A stretch of DNA of 64,000 bases from contig NC_081411.1 in NCBI RefSeq assembly GCF_030272615.1, positions 825,090,397 to 825,154,396 on the forward strand, read 5' to 3'. The notes below the pieces were generated by a model, which was not told the DNA's origin, ran no database searches, and worked only from the letters and a program-made list of their open reading frames with translations. The DNA is from Cryptomeria japonica (taxonomy: Eukaryota > Streptophyta > Pinopsida > Cupressales > Cupressaceae). This document shows positions 10,249 to 20,594 of this stretch, piece after piece; within the stretch, counting starts at the first letter, position 1, and each line of letters opens with the position of its first letter. A program made the translations under genes and the position numbers.

Positions 10249-12651
10249 AGTAGTGTTGGCATTGTGTTGTCATTAATGTCAACCGGTATAGGAAGCCAAC
10301 CAATATAGGAATATAGTTGATGTGCAGTTATTGATGTCAACTAGTCTAGTAGGTTACCAGTATAGGCTATCACCGGTAAGGAGAGGATGTCAACTAGTAA
10401 GTGATGTGTTGACAGTGTGTGGTTGGCAACTGGCAAGCTTATGACCAGTGTACAAGCAGGGTGAGCAAGATGCTTGGATGTTGATTGTGATGAAGAGGCA
10501 GAATGTTATCAAGAATCACATCAACACTAGAGGAGAAGTATGCACAGGTCATCGGCATGCTGTGTGGATGTCAAACAATAGGACTCCCACTGGATAATGT
10601 TGCAGTCTCCTAATGAAGAGACGATTGACAGTGAATGTGCCCCAACTAGATCACATGTGCCTATTTTGAAGATATGTTGCTCAAACAGGGAAGCCACATT
10701 GGTGTAATGCAGGATGCAGATGATATGGATCCACTTCCATTGGTAAGTGGAGCTTATCTCCTATTATATAAAGTGTGCATCATAGTTTTGTGAGAGAAGA
10801 CAAAAGAGTTAAAGGTAGGTGTTTGAAGGCTCACACCGGATCTACCGGTAAATCACAAAGATACCTCAAGTGCATGAAATCAAAGATATGCACTGGGCTG
10901 ACAAAGAAGGCATAGTGAGGTATCGGGACAGTTAAAGTGTGATGGGTTTGTCACCTTGACAAACTGGTTGAGATGATGTTCGGGCTGATGATGAAGAAGG
11001 CAAGGTCAAGAAGTTATAGAAAGAGAGTTCAACTGGTATGCAAATGCCTCATATGGAAATAGTTGAAGGTTGATGACATGGTGTCATCAAGGTGCCTACT
11101 GGTAAGAGAGCAAAGAGGATAAGTGATGTGTTCCTACCTGATGAAGATGAGCATATGATGGATTGATATGCTTGGTGACCGGAAAAGGTGTTCCACTGAC
11201 AGAGCAACAAAGTGCAGACATGATGGCTAACCAACAAAGTGAGAGATATCGACAGGATTTGAGAACCGACAGAAAAGAAGGACCGGTTATGTGGTTGGTC
11301 GGTGGTCCGATCCAAACTGACATAACCAACCTAACAAAGGTGAATGCCTACAAAGGGGCCATGTGGATTTGAAATGACATGCATGAATAGGTCGACATGG
11401 TGAGTTGGTGAAATGATTATTGACGAGGTAGATGGTGACAGGTCGATATTTATGTCGACTGTGTGATTCATGAAACATGTAGTGGAGGTTTGTGGCTTGA
11501 GGTGAGATGGACAACAGAGATCGAGGATAGATTGTTTGACCAGATCGAGGTAGGTGAAGGAAACCGTGGAAACATTCTTGATGATCGACCAAGAGATCAA
11601 CCGACAGATTCAAAGCAAATTGCTAAATAAGGAAGGCATGTTCTAAAAGGTACGGCAATGGCAGTGTTGATTGATGTAGTGTAGATCATCAATCAAGGCA
11701 ACCAGATCTGATGAGATCTAATTGGATTTAGTTTGCCTCGAGGTCGATGAAGAAACCCTAACTGCTTGAAGTTTGAATTGGTTTTTGGCGGGAAGACTTG
11801 TATATAAATTTGCAAGTCTAAATCGATGAAGGTGTTGTTGAATGAGAGAGTGTTGCTGCATGTGAGAGAAGAAATCAGTCAAGTGCTCAACGAGTATCAT
11901 AGGAGAGGCTGTGTGAGAGAGAATCGAGTTGAAGAGTTCAATTGGTAAGAGTGAGGCAACCGGTAGTCTGCAAATGAGTTTGTGAGAGGAGGATATCGAC
12001 GGGGAAAGAATTGACAGAGAAGAGCTATAGAAGATTACAGAGAAGGGAAGCTGAGAACTGATGAAAATCAGACGGTGGACATCTGACTAAGTTATCAAGA
12101 CAAGTGGTGGAGAGCATCAGTGTAGCAGAGAGAAGAGAGAACCGACAGAGAGCAGGATCATTAAAGAGTAGAACCGATAGAGAGGAGAACCAACAAAGAA
12201 GAAGAAGAGACTGAACAAGTGAAGGGATTTGCAAAAGAGTTACAAAATTCATTTGTAACAAGACTATTACTTTTGTAATTGAATATATTCATTGTAGACC
12301 ACTGAGTTGGAGCTCCGTGTAGGGGTTGTAGCTCCTTGGGTTGGTGCCCTAAACATTGTAATGAGATTTCCATTGTGAGGCTGGATTGGAGCAGTAGACT
12401 CCAACAAAATTTCTCACTGAGGTTTTTCCCATTTTGGGTTTTCCTCGTATATGCTGGTGTTATGTGATGTCCATTTCATGTGTGATTGCATTTGTGATAG
12501 TCTCCCATCTAACGGGTAAGTCTGCTTTCTATTAGGTTTGATAACCAGTATACACACATAGGATAGATAAAGGGAAAAGTTTGTAAAACACTAATTCACC
12601 ACCCCCCCCTCCCGCCCCCCCTCTCAATGGGACATTGTGTCTAACAAGTAG
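10249..12651 (+). mobile_element. copia-type solo LTR with perfect TSD
   Basis: The LTR proper is 10254-12646 (2,393 bp). It starts TGTTGGCATTGTGTTGTC and ends GACATTGTGTCTAACA, and is flanked on both sides by AGTAG (10249-10253 and 12647-12651). The start resembles other copia LTRs here (14524, 24277 minus, 25709). Before the end lies a C-rich stretch ending CCCCCCTCTCAATGG, like the 3' ends of the other copia LTRs. There is no primer site, coding region or second LTR, so it is a solo LTR left by LTR-LTR recombination. Frames inside it are fortuitous. Confidence 0.9.
10765..10773 (+). promoter_or_regulatory. candidate TATA box of solo LTR
   Basis: TATATAAAG lies about 510 bases into the LTR. 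A second candidate, TATATAAATT, lies at 11801. The second is followed about 0.8 kb later by the conserved C-rich 3' end. I cannot decide which marks the U3-R boundary. Confidence 0.35.
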
Positions 12652-13380
12652 AATGTAAGGTTCTACAACAAAGTTTCCCATTTCTAAAAGACAAAAATAA
12701 ATAACTTTTATTTTGAGAGAATACTAATAAATCAACAACAAGAAGATTTTTTTTTTTTGGAATTCATCTAGTTCAAAATTATCATGACTCAGGCATGCTT
12801 AATCATGAAGTTTCTCTCAAGATCAACACCAATTAGCTTGTTATCCTATTTAACAAACCTTCAATAAGTGTTGTGCCACCTACTTGACAATCATTTATAT
12901 TTTCTTTTAATGTTAAATGTATCAAGACAATAGAAAGACATCACAAAGTTTAAAAATTAGGGTAGTATTATATCAACAATTATTAAAAATTAAGCTTGAG
13001 AATAGTAAAAAGATAACAAATTAGTTAGATTAGTTTTTAGCTACTAAAGTATTGCTTTTCATTCCTATTTTTGTTTTTATATTAGTTATAATGATATGAA
13101 CATTGTTCACATATTAAAATATTCGATTTCCACCTTTTTTGTGTGTCTACACCATGGTTGTCACTCCTATATTTTGTCTGATAGTTTGTAGGCAAGTGCA
13201 ACTAAAAAGAGATTTAAATCTGATGAAGGAGCATCCCCGGTTCATGGAAATCTTGCATCAACCAAAAATATTTCCTTTTGTTTTTCTTTTTGTTTGCAGT
13301 TTTAGCTTTTCTTTTTGTATGTACTGGTTTTGGCTCACTAGAACCTATCGAGTTGGATTCTACTTGAAGACTTGATCATC
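12652..13380. other. spacer, possibly including the start of the G LTR
   Basis: This is AT-rich DNA without a supported gene. A 78-codon frame at 13139 has no family resemblance that I recognise. Some of this may be the 5' part of the LTR that ends near 14062, but I see no TG start that I can defend. Confidence 0.35.
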
Positions 13381-13717
13381 TCTCTTGTTTCCCACACCAC
13401 ATAGCATTTGGATCATTTACCAACAAGATATTGCTATCCGTTTCCATGATAGTTTCATGTTACCGATTGATAGTTCTTTGTTACCGGTTGCCTCGACCTA
13501 TTTCGACGATCTACCATAACCCCTTTTGAAGCTTGCAAAGCCTTGGGCACTGATTCTGATATTCCTTGGCAAGTGGCCGACCCCTTTCCCATGTTCTACA
13601 CTTCATCCTTTAGATTTTCTGGAAGAATCTCTTGGCGGAGGCTAACCTTGTTGGTTTTTCACATTAGGTCTTGTTCTTTGGGTTTTGATCCCTTTTGGGC
13701 CAACCAGATCCTCTTGG

Positions 13718-13772
<55 letters not shown>

Positions 13773-14062
13773 TTATAATCAATCATTAGTATCATCATGA
13801 GGATTGAAGGTTAAGGATAGAGTATAGAAGATAGATCTTGAGATTTAAGGTCTCGGTTGTGACCTATTCTGCATGTTCTATTAGCCTGTTTGCCAGTTTA
13901 TGTAACCTGGTTGATTACCAGTTGATTGTATTCAGATTTCATGTTATAATTCAACATGTTCAGCATTACCTCCATCATATCCTTGTGTTTCCGTTGTGTT
14001 TTCTCTTGCTAACTGATTCGGACCAACCTCTTTGAGGTTTCTCCTTACCGGTGACTGCACCA
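13381..14062 (+). repeat. 3' part of the 5' LTR of Ty3 element G
   Basis: The sequence leading up to the primer binding site at 14065 should be LTR. It ends CTTACCGGTGACTGCACCA, giving a CA end two bases before TGGTATCAGAGC. It has the TTGAGGTTTCTCC phrase that sits before LTR ends in this genome, and it includes an AT microsatellite. The start is unresolved because only one copy is in the window. Confidence 0.45.
13721..13770. repeat. (AT)25 microsatellite
   Basis: This is a perfect run of 25 AT dinucleotides inside the presumed G LTR. It is likely to be length-variable. Confidence 0.95.
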
Positions 14063-14064
14063 AG

Positions 14065-14076
14065 TGGTATCAGAGC
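14065..14076 (+). promoter_or_regulatory. primer binding site of element G
   Basis: TGGTATCAGAGC is complementary to the 3' end of the plant initiator methionine tRNA, the usual minus-strand primer for many Ty1 and Ty3 elements. It lies two bases after the presumed LTR end and about 85 bases before the gag start. Confidence 0.8.
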
Positions 14077-14160
14077 AAGATTTCATTTTGGTTTCCTAAG
14101 AATTTGTTGTGGGGTGGCAGACTGAGGATCCGACCTGCAACTACAGAGGACTGGTAAAAG

Positions 14161-14523
14161 ATGGCGTGAAGAGGAACTAGGAATGGTGGAGCGTGTGGGA
14201 ATACAGACCATGTTGTGATGGAGATGTTGCAAGGGATAACATCACGGTTGGAAGCTGTGGAGACTGCAAGGAAGAGGCTGGCATATTGAATATGTAAGTG
14301 AAGATGAAGGAGAAGAAGCCCTGATAGAACAAGCAAATCCACCAATGATTAATCTAGATGAAGAAAGGTTCTTGAGAGTTTTGAGTAGGGATAATACTAA
14401 ACCACATTTTACCCCACCAAAGTATGATGGAAAGTTGGATTCTGATGAATTGATGGGTTTGATCTTAGAGATGAAGAAGTATTTTGATTTCAAAAACACT
14501 TTAGAAGAAAGGAAGGTGAAATA
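14161..14523 (+). pseudogene. Ty3/gypsy gag of element G, 5' part
   Basis: The gag starts at the ATG at 14161, with a stop at codon 3 (MA*RGTRNGG), then MEMLQGITSRLEAVETARKR. A frameshift near 14280 is followed by an intact stretch containing DEERFLRVLSRDN, then PPKYDGKLDSDELMGLI and KKYFDFKNTLEERKVKY. This is the N-terminal half of a plant Ty3 gag capsid domain. The frame is cut after KVKY by insertion of copia-F and resumes at 23096. The two halves, plus the 5-bp duplication AAATA, show that this is one gag split by a later insertion. Confidence 0.8.
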
Positions 14524-15397
14524 TGTTGGCATTACACACTCATATGAGAATGGTTAATGTTTTGATTGATGGCAACCAATTGGTAATAGGGTTCTACAGG
14601 ATTCTATTGATTATACTGGCAAGAGACTTCACATACCAGCATCGGCAGCTACACAAAGTTCATTCACACAGGCATCCAGTTTACATCGACAATGAATCAT
14701 ACTGGCACTCAAACCGACATAAGATAAAGTTTTTTTTATGTGAATTATATTGTAAGGTAATTAAATATTTGTAGCCAATATGATGTATTGTAAAGACTCG
14801 TATATGTATGAGATCTTATAGGTCATTTTGTAAGTAATCTAGATGGTATGTAATTAGGTAATGCAGGAGGATTATGAGAGTGAATATCTATATATTCATT
14901 TTGATGTAATATTTTGATGAGCTTATAAGAGCAGAGAAGAGTGAAGCAAGGTTTATGGAAGAGCTTAAACCGGTATTGAATCCAGCATTGCAGATGCTAT
15001 TTTGAGTTGTGCATTGTCATTGGATTTAATCATCCAATTTTATAGTCAGTGTGACTCCTAATTTGTATTAAGCAGTGAGCTCTAGGCTGTTGGCCTTCCT
15101 GCATGTGTAGGCCCCTATTGTATTAGTAATATTTATTCATATTGGCCAGTGAGTAAATATTATGGGTCACAAATCCCACCAAGGTTTTTCCTCTATCGGG
15201 TTTCCTCGCCAAAATATCTTGTGTTATGGTGTCCATTGATGTTGTTTCTCTTATTTCTCTTTATTGCTTTATTTCTTGTTTACCGGTACATTAATTTGGG
15301 TTGTAAAGTTGCAAACAAGTTTAAATATTTCATTCACCGGCTAGACACTGATTCACCCCCCCTCTCAGTGTCTTTGGGACTAATCAAGTATCTAACA
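14524..15397 (+). repeat. copia-F 5' LTR
   Basis: The LTR is 874 bp, from TGTTGGCATTACACACTC to CAAGTATCTAACA. It aligns along its length with the 3' copy (20595-21279 plus 22894-23090), with scattered differences. Both copies carry the same AGGTTTTTCC...CTCGCCAAAATATC block and the C-rich CACCCCCCCTCTCAGTGTC before the end. Confidence 0.9.
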
Positions 15398-15399
15398 AT

Positions 15400-15411
15400 T
15401 GGTAGCAGAGC
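15400..15411 (+). promoter_or_regulatory. copia-F primer binding site
   Basis: TGGTAGCAGAGC lies two bases after the LTR end. It differs by one base from the initiator-Met-tRNA complement TGGTATCAGAGC. Confidence 0.8.
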
Positions 15412-15441
15412 TTAGTCCTCTATTTACAAAAGCCTAACAAC

Positions 15442-16582
15442 TTGAGGAAGATTCTGAAACCAGTATCAATGGAAAGATTGAGACAACAGTTGGAAGGAGC
15501 TCTTGAAGATTTTGATGCAGAAAAAATGAAGAATATCAAATTGGAAGATGAACTCAGAACTACTCGGGAATTTATCAAAGCACTTCAAGATAACCTGGTT
15601 ATAGCAAAGAATAAGAGAAAAAAATTACATGTACAATTGCAAAATCAAGATGATGAAGAAAAAGAAACTCTTAGAGATATTGTAGATAAATTGAGACAAG
15701 AGAATAGTAACATGAAGAATGAGATGCAAGATTTAACCATGAGACTATGCAAAGATATTGAAGATAGGAAGAGGAATGAAGAAGATTTGGCTGGAAGACT
15801 TAATGAAAGATCTGATGAATCTCAAAGGCTTATTTATGAAAATGATATGCTTAAAACTGATTTGATCCACATGCAACATGACAAAGATGAACTTTTGATA
15901 CAGGTTAGCACTTTGGAAAGTGAGTTGATCACTGCAAATGAATACAAAGACAAATTCAAGAAAAGTTCAGATAATCTTGATGATATGCTGAAAAGTCAAA
16001 AACCTGATGGAGAAACAATTGGACTTGGATTTGAACATGGAGAAAGCTTCGGGACTGCAAACAATCATGATCACAAGAAATTGGTAAGGCAACCTAATGC
16101 TTATAAATTTAATGGGAAATGTTTTAATTGCAACAAATTTAGTCATAGAGCAAATCAATATAGATTTAGGAATAATCAGAATACAAACTCACCCACCGAT
16201 CAATGTTCCAAATGCAATAAAAATGGTCATAACTCAGACAATTGTAGAATGAATGTGAAATGCTATGTTTGTGGTAGATTTGGACATTTATCTAATCAAT
16301 GCAGAACTCAACCCAGTCAAGGTTATGGAAAGGCTATTCAAAGAAACAATGTAACTTGTTATGATGTAACAAGATTGGGCATATTACAAAATTTTGTAGA
16401 AGCAAGAATTCACTGGAGAACAACAAAGGATCCAATAACAAAGGCAAAGAAAAGGTGACTGAAATCAAGCAAGAATTCTCTAAACAATGGATTAGAAAGA
16501 GAGACCAGAGTAGTGGTGAATCTGCCTCTACACTGGCAGAACAGGGTAGTCCTACACCGATAAGAGGTACTTTATCTAATTA
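15442..16582 (+). pseudogene. copia-F gag: coiled coil and CCHC zinc knuckles
   Basis: The N-terminal two thirds (about residues 10-190) are a charged coiled coil (RLRQQLEGALEDFD, LRQENSNMKNEMQDL). Then come zinc knuckles: CFNCNKFSHRANQY (last Cys replaced by Tyr), CSKCNKNGHNSDNC and CYVCGRFGHLSNQC. A fourth knuckle is broken by what looks like a one-base deletion near 16363. In the shifted frame the sequence continues as GHITKFCRSKN and runs to a stop at 16582. The usual capsid-like N-terminal domain of copia gag is absent, because the ORF starts close to the primer site. The product would bind RNA, but this copy is broken. Confidence 0.8.
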
Positions 16583-16891
16583 AGGAAAAATCCTTAGGGG
16601 TAAGGCAAAAAATTGAAAATCATGCATTTTATGCTCGGTTGATGGTAAGAAGTTATATTTCTTCTTTATCGGCAGACATGTTAAGTTTTCACTTAACCGA
16701 AAGAATTTAATGTGGTTGTTGGCAATTTTTTTGGTTATAAAGACATTGTAACCTCTCATTTTGAATCACAAAACATTCAAATTTACGAAGAGCATGAATA
16801 GAGTGAAGGCATTCAGGAGGCGAAGCAACTAAGACATTTTTAGGGCAATTAAGAGGATCTCACTTGCAGAAAAGGTATTTATTTCAGTACC

Positions 16892-19800
16892 ATGACTACT
16901 TCATCTTCTATTCCTAAATTCATTGCAGACCCTACCGTGGTAGAGAATTTTAAACATCCTAGACCCATTTTTAAGATCATTCCTGAGATTGCTAAGCAAT
17001 ATTATTCTATTGGTGCTTTTTCTAAAATTCCGAAGGGAGTTGCTTTTGCTAAAGATCTGAGAATATATATTCACTGCAACATAAAGAATTTAGGGTTGGA
17101 TGATTTGAAAAATGTATAAAAGAATGTTATAGCTAACAAACAAGGTTTCATCAAGCTAGAGCATAAGATTGTTGAGGATTTAGGATTTGTTGATATCTTG
17201 AACATTCTTGAATTTTTGGATGAGATAGTTTGACTTGTAGTTAGCAGGGTTCATGGAGAATTTATGTGGTTAGATTCTATTTTCAAAATTACTAGGGAGG
17301 CAATCAAGGTGGTCACTGGTTTACCCTCTACCGGTACTAGGCCTGACAAGAAGATGAAGATCCCAAACAAGGTGGTTATGAACCTAACTGATGCCACATC
17401 TGATGGCAGATCTCTTAGGGTTAGTGATATCACTAATGAGAATGTGAAATATGTGAGTATGGTGATTGGCTACAGAGTTGCTCATACAAATAGGTCAAAT
17501 TTTGTTTCTAGTTTGTGTATATATAGTGCATATGAAATGGTGAAGAACAGTGCAAAGATTGACATTTGTGAATGGCTAAAAGATGAACTGATAGACAATT
17601 TGAAGAAGATCAAGGGTGATAAGAAAGGAACCTTCAGATTTGGTAACTTACTTGTATGCTTAATGCTTTATTTCATAAAGGAGATCCCCGACATTGGTCC
17701 CAAGAACTTTTCTTATGACATCCCTATTGGAAGATAGATTATGGAAGCAATTACCGCCATAGGTGCTGGTGGTGACAAACTAATAAAATATTATTTCAAG
17801 AACTTTCAAACTAAGATGAAGGCAAGGGAAAGTATTCCTCAAAGTATTGTGGACAAATATGACAAACATATATGTTTTGTAATAAAAAGAGATGAGACAT
17901 AGATGGAGGTTGTTACTCCTCGAACCATTTGGATAATAGAGATGGGCCATGAATTAGAATTGAACATTCTTGAGTCTTATGCAAAGATACTTCTTGATGC
18001 ACCAAGGGAACTGACTGAGAAGATATTTCGCATGACTGAAACAATTGAGAGTGATGTATCTATGATGAAGCAGAGGAAGAAAAGAGATAAATTCATGAGA
18101 GATTCTTCTAAAGTAGTTAAAGAGCTAACAAAAGGTCTAATGAATATTAGTGGTATTACTGCTGAAGTAAAAAGACAATCAGAGAAGACACTAGTAGCTC
18201 ATGTTTCCCCGGTTGTTACTTCTTCTGAAATAGAAAGTGATAGAGAAGTAAAATTTAAAAGAGTTGAAAGAAAGAAAAGGAAACCTTCACCGGCACCTAC
18301 TCCTTCTCCAAAAAGGACAAGAACACTAAGGAAGAAACAAAAAGCTAGGAGGGAGCCCAACATTCAAAAAAAGAAACTTTTACCAAAGAAACTGACACCT
18401 AAGGTATCTGATATTCTATCCCCAGAAGAACTTATAAATGAAATTACCTAGGATGGAAATCTCAACAATGTCGACAAATGTTATCATACTTTCAAGGATT
18501 CTAATAAGGAAACAATTGAGGAAAGTATCATTCTACATCTTGATATTTACAAGAAAGTTTTAATTGAGGTTGTGGATTATTTGCCTAATGATCTTTATCT
18601 GAGACTTGAGGCAAAAAGAATGTCTATAATGAAATTGGATAAGAAATTAAAGGTTGAAGCATTGTTGGTGGTTCACCCTATCAATTCCCAACAGGATATT
18701 AATGAATTGATTGCAGAAGCCAACCGGTCAGTTTTTGCTAGTGGTCACCGACAGGTTAGCTTAATGGCTGGCAGAGTCAAAGAAATTGCTGATGAAACCA
18801 CTAAAAAATGGGATATATTCTTTGTAGAAAAAGAGAAGAATGAAGAGAAGGATAGATAGAAAATAGATAAATCTTTCACCAAAGTATATCAAAAAAGTGA
18901 TAAGGGTAAGACCAAAGTTGGTGGTATTCCTAACGTGACTATCAAGGACAACCTACCCTAACCGGCTGATGGCACTCCATCGGTAGTGGCAGAGAAACAA
19001 GTTGAGGAACAAACAAAGGAACAAGTTAAAGAACAATTTGAGGCACAGGTTGAACATGAGGAAGAGAAAGCAGAGGAAGTGAACCTTGAGAATATTGATC
19101 CAGAGTCAAACATTTTGTTTACCATGAATGTGGGCACTCAAGATATCAATGTAATTATAGATAAATCTTCTGAGTATGTTGAAGTAAAGAAAACTGAAGC
19201 AACAAATATTGATATCTCTGAGTCACTGGTCAACACTATTGACTCTTAGAATATTGAGGAAACAACTGAAGTTAAGATAACAGATACCATCCCTGATGCT
19301 ACTCCACCTAAAATTGAGAAACCGATAGAAGCACAAGAAGAAGCAGAGGTAAAATATCAAACTGAACCTACAAATGTTGACACTCAGTAGAAGGTAGAGA
19401 AATCAGCAGAGAAAGAACCTGAACAGAGCATAGCTAAACCAACAGTCAGGAAGACAAAAAATAAGGATGACAGTAAGGTTGAAAACATAGTTAACATAGA
19501 GTGAGAAAAAGGAAGCAAAAATGGATAAAAAAGAGGTCAATGATGGAAATAAGGAAGAAGTGGTTAAGGCAATTGGACAAGTATTTGAAGAAAATAAAGT
19601 TATTGCAAAGCCTAGCCCTTCCACCATGGACTTTAGACCTACAAATGTGAGAGATATTTTATTAGATTCTATCAAGAAGATCACTAAATGCAATGCCTTA
19701 GCATTTAAGGCAATTGATGACACCTTACCTATTTTACAATAGATAGCACTGGCATGTAAGGTAGATAATGTTGTAGGCTCTATTGGTAAGTTAGACACAT

Positions 19801-20407
19801 TGTCTAAATTCATTTCATCTAATATTTAGTCGATTGATAAGATTAATGAGGAGACAATTAGAGAAAGGATAAATAAGGAGAATAAAAAATTCTTTAATAA
19901 ATCTATTGAGGACTCTATAGGAAAGTTAGATTCCTTAATACCGGCACTAAATTCAACAATTTTGGAGTTTAAGGAACTGTATAGAGATGTTTGCAAGCCA
20001 CACCATTTGATTGTTGATATTGATGATCAGATTAAACAGACACAAAAGGAAATTGACGATATAGCAGACAACTTGATAGGCTTTTCTGAACTCACTTCAA
20101 TTTTAGATTAAGAAATGGTAGTATATGAGGAGAAAATGGAAAAACTTGAAAAGGAGAAAGCTCAATTAAGGTTAAAAGCCCGTGAATTAAAGAACAAAAT
20201 TGGTCCAAGATTGGACAATCTGTTGATAAACCGGAATGGACTATCTAAGGCTACTATTCCAAGAGGAAGATCACCACAGGAACAAATGCATCATCTAACC
20301 AAAATCATCTGATGGACAAAGGATGTGATTTCTAATAGTTCTAAATTTTTGCAAGGACTTAATCTGATTATAGAAGATATCTTTCAGATTGTACATAATA
20401 GGGTATA
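16892..20407 (+). pseudogene. copia-F second ORF, about 1,170 codons, function unknown
   Basis: One frame runs from ATG 16892 to about 19500, shifts once, and continues to about 20407, broken by about a dozen stops, mostly TAG. The first about 330 residues look globular (VTGLPSTGTRPDKK, SDGRSLRVSD, CEWLKDELIDNL, FRFGNLLVCLMLYF). A basic linker follows (residues 440-510: KRVERKKRKPSPAPTPSPKR), then a second helical domain (560-650), an acidic Glu/Lys-rich stretch (700-860) and a C-terminal coiled coil (EKMEKLEKEKAQLRLKARE). There is no pol motif, signal peptide or clear membrane anchor. Its place before the polypurine tract is where env-like ORFs sit in SIRE-type copia elements. The globular part may resemble the putative plant transposon protein family, but that is inference. 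Confidence 0.6.
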
Positions 20408-20582
20408 GGCAATGAGGTAGAATTTTGAATTTTTGACTTTTTTACAACCTTTTTCATTGATGTCAAAGGGCGAGTGATAGAGAAAAAAATGTACTAAAGG
20501 AGATCATTTGCTCAGGGGGAGCACTTTTAGTTTTTGGCAATTTTGGTTTTTGGTTTTTCTCACGAGTGTTGCCATCAATGCC

Positions 20583-20594
20583 AAAGGGGGAGAT
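20583..20594 (+). promoter_or_regulatory. copia-F polypurine tract
   Basis: CAAAGGGGGAGAT directly precedes the 3' LTR start. The preceding ATCAATGCC is the usual copia 3' UTR phrase. A second tract, CAGGGGGAGCA, lies near 20512. Confidence 0.85.

Noticed and set aside
11049-12373. Several 60-108 codon frames
   Set aside because: All lie inside a solo LTR with perfect target duplication; none resembles a protein family.
13139-13375. 78-codon plus-strand frame
   Set aside because: Hydrophobic low-complexity translation upstream of an LTR end, with no supporting context.
14065-14076. Possible tRNA fragment
   Set aside because: TGGTATCAGAGC is only the complement of a tRNA 3' end and sits as a primer site after an LTR.
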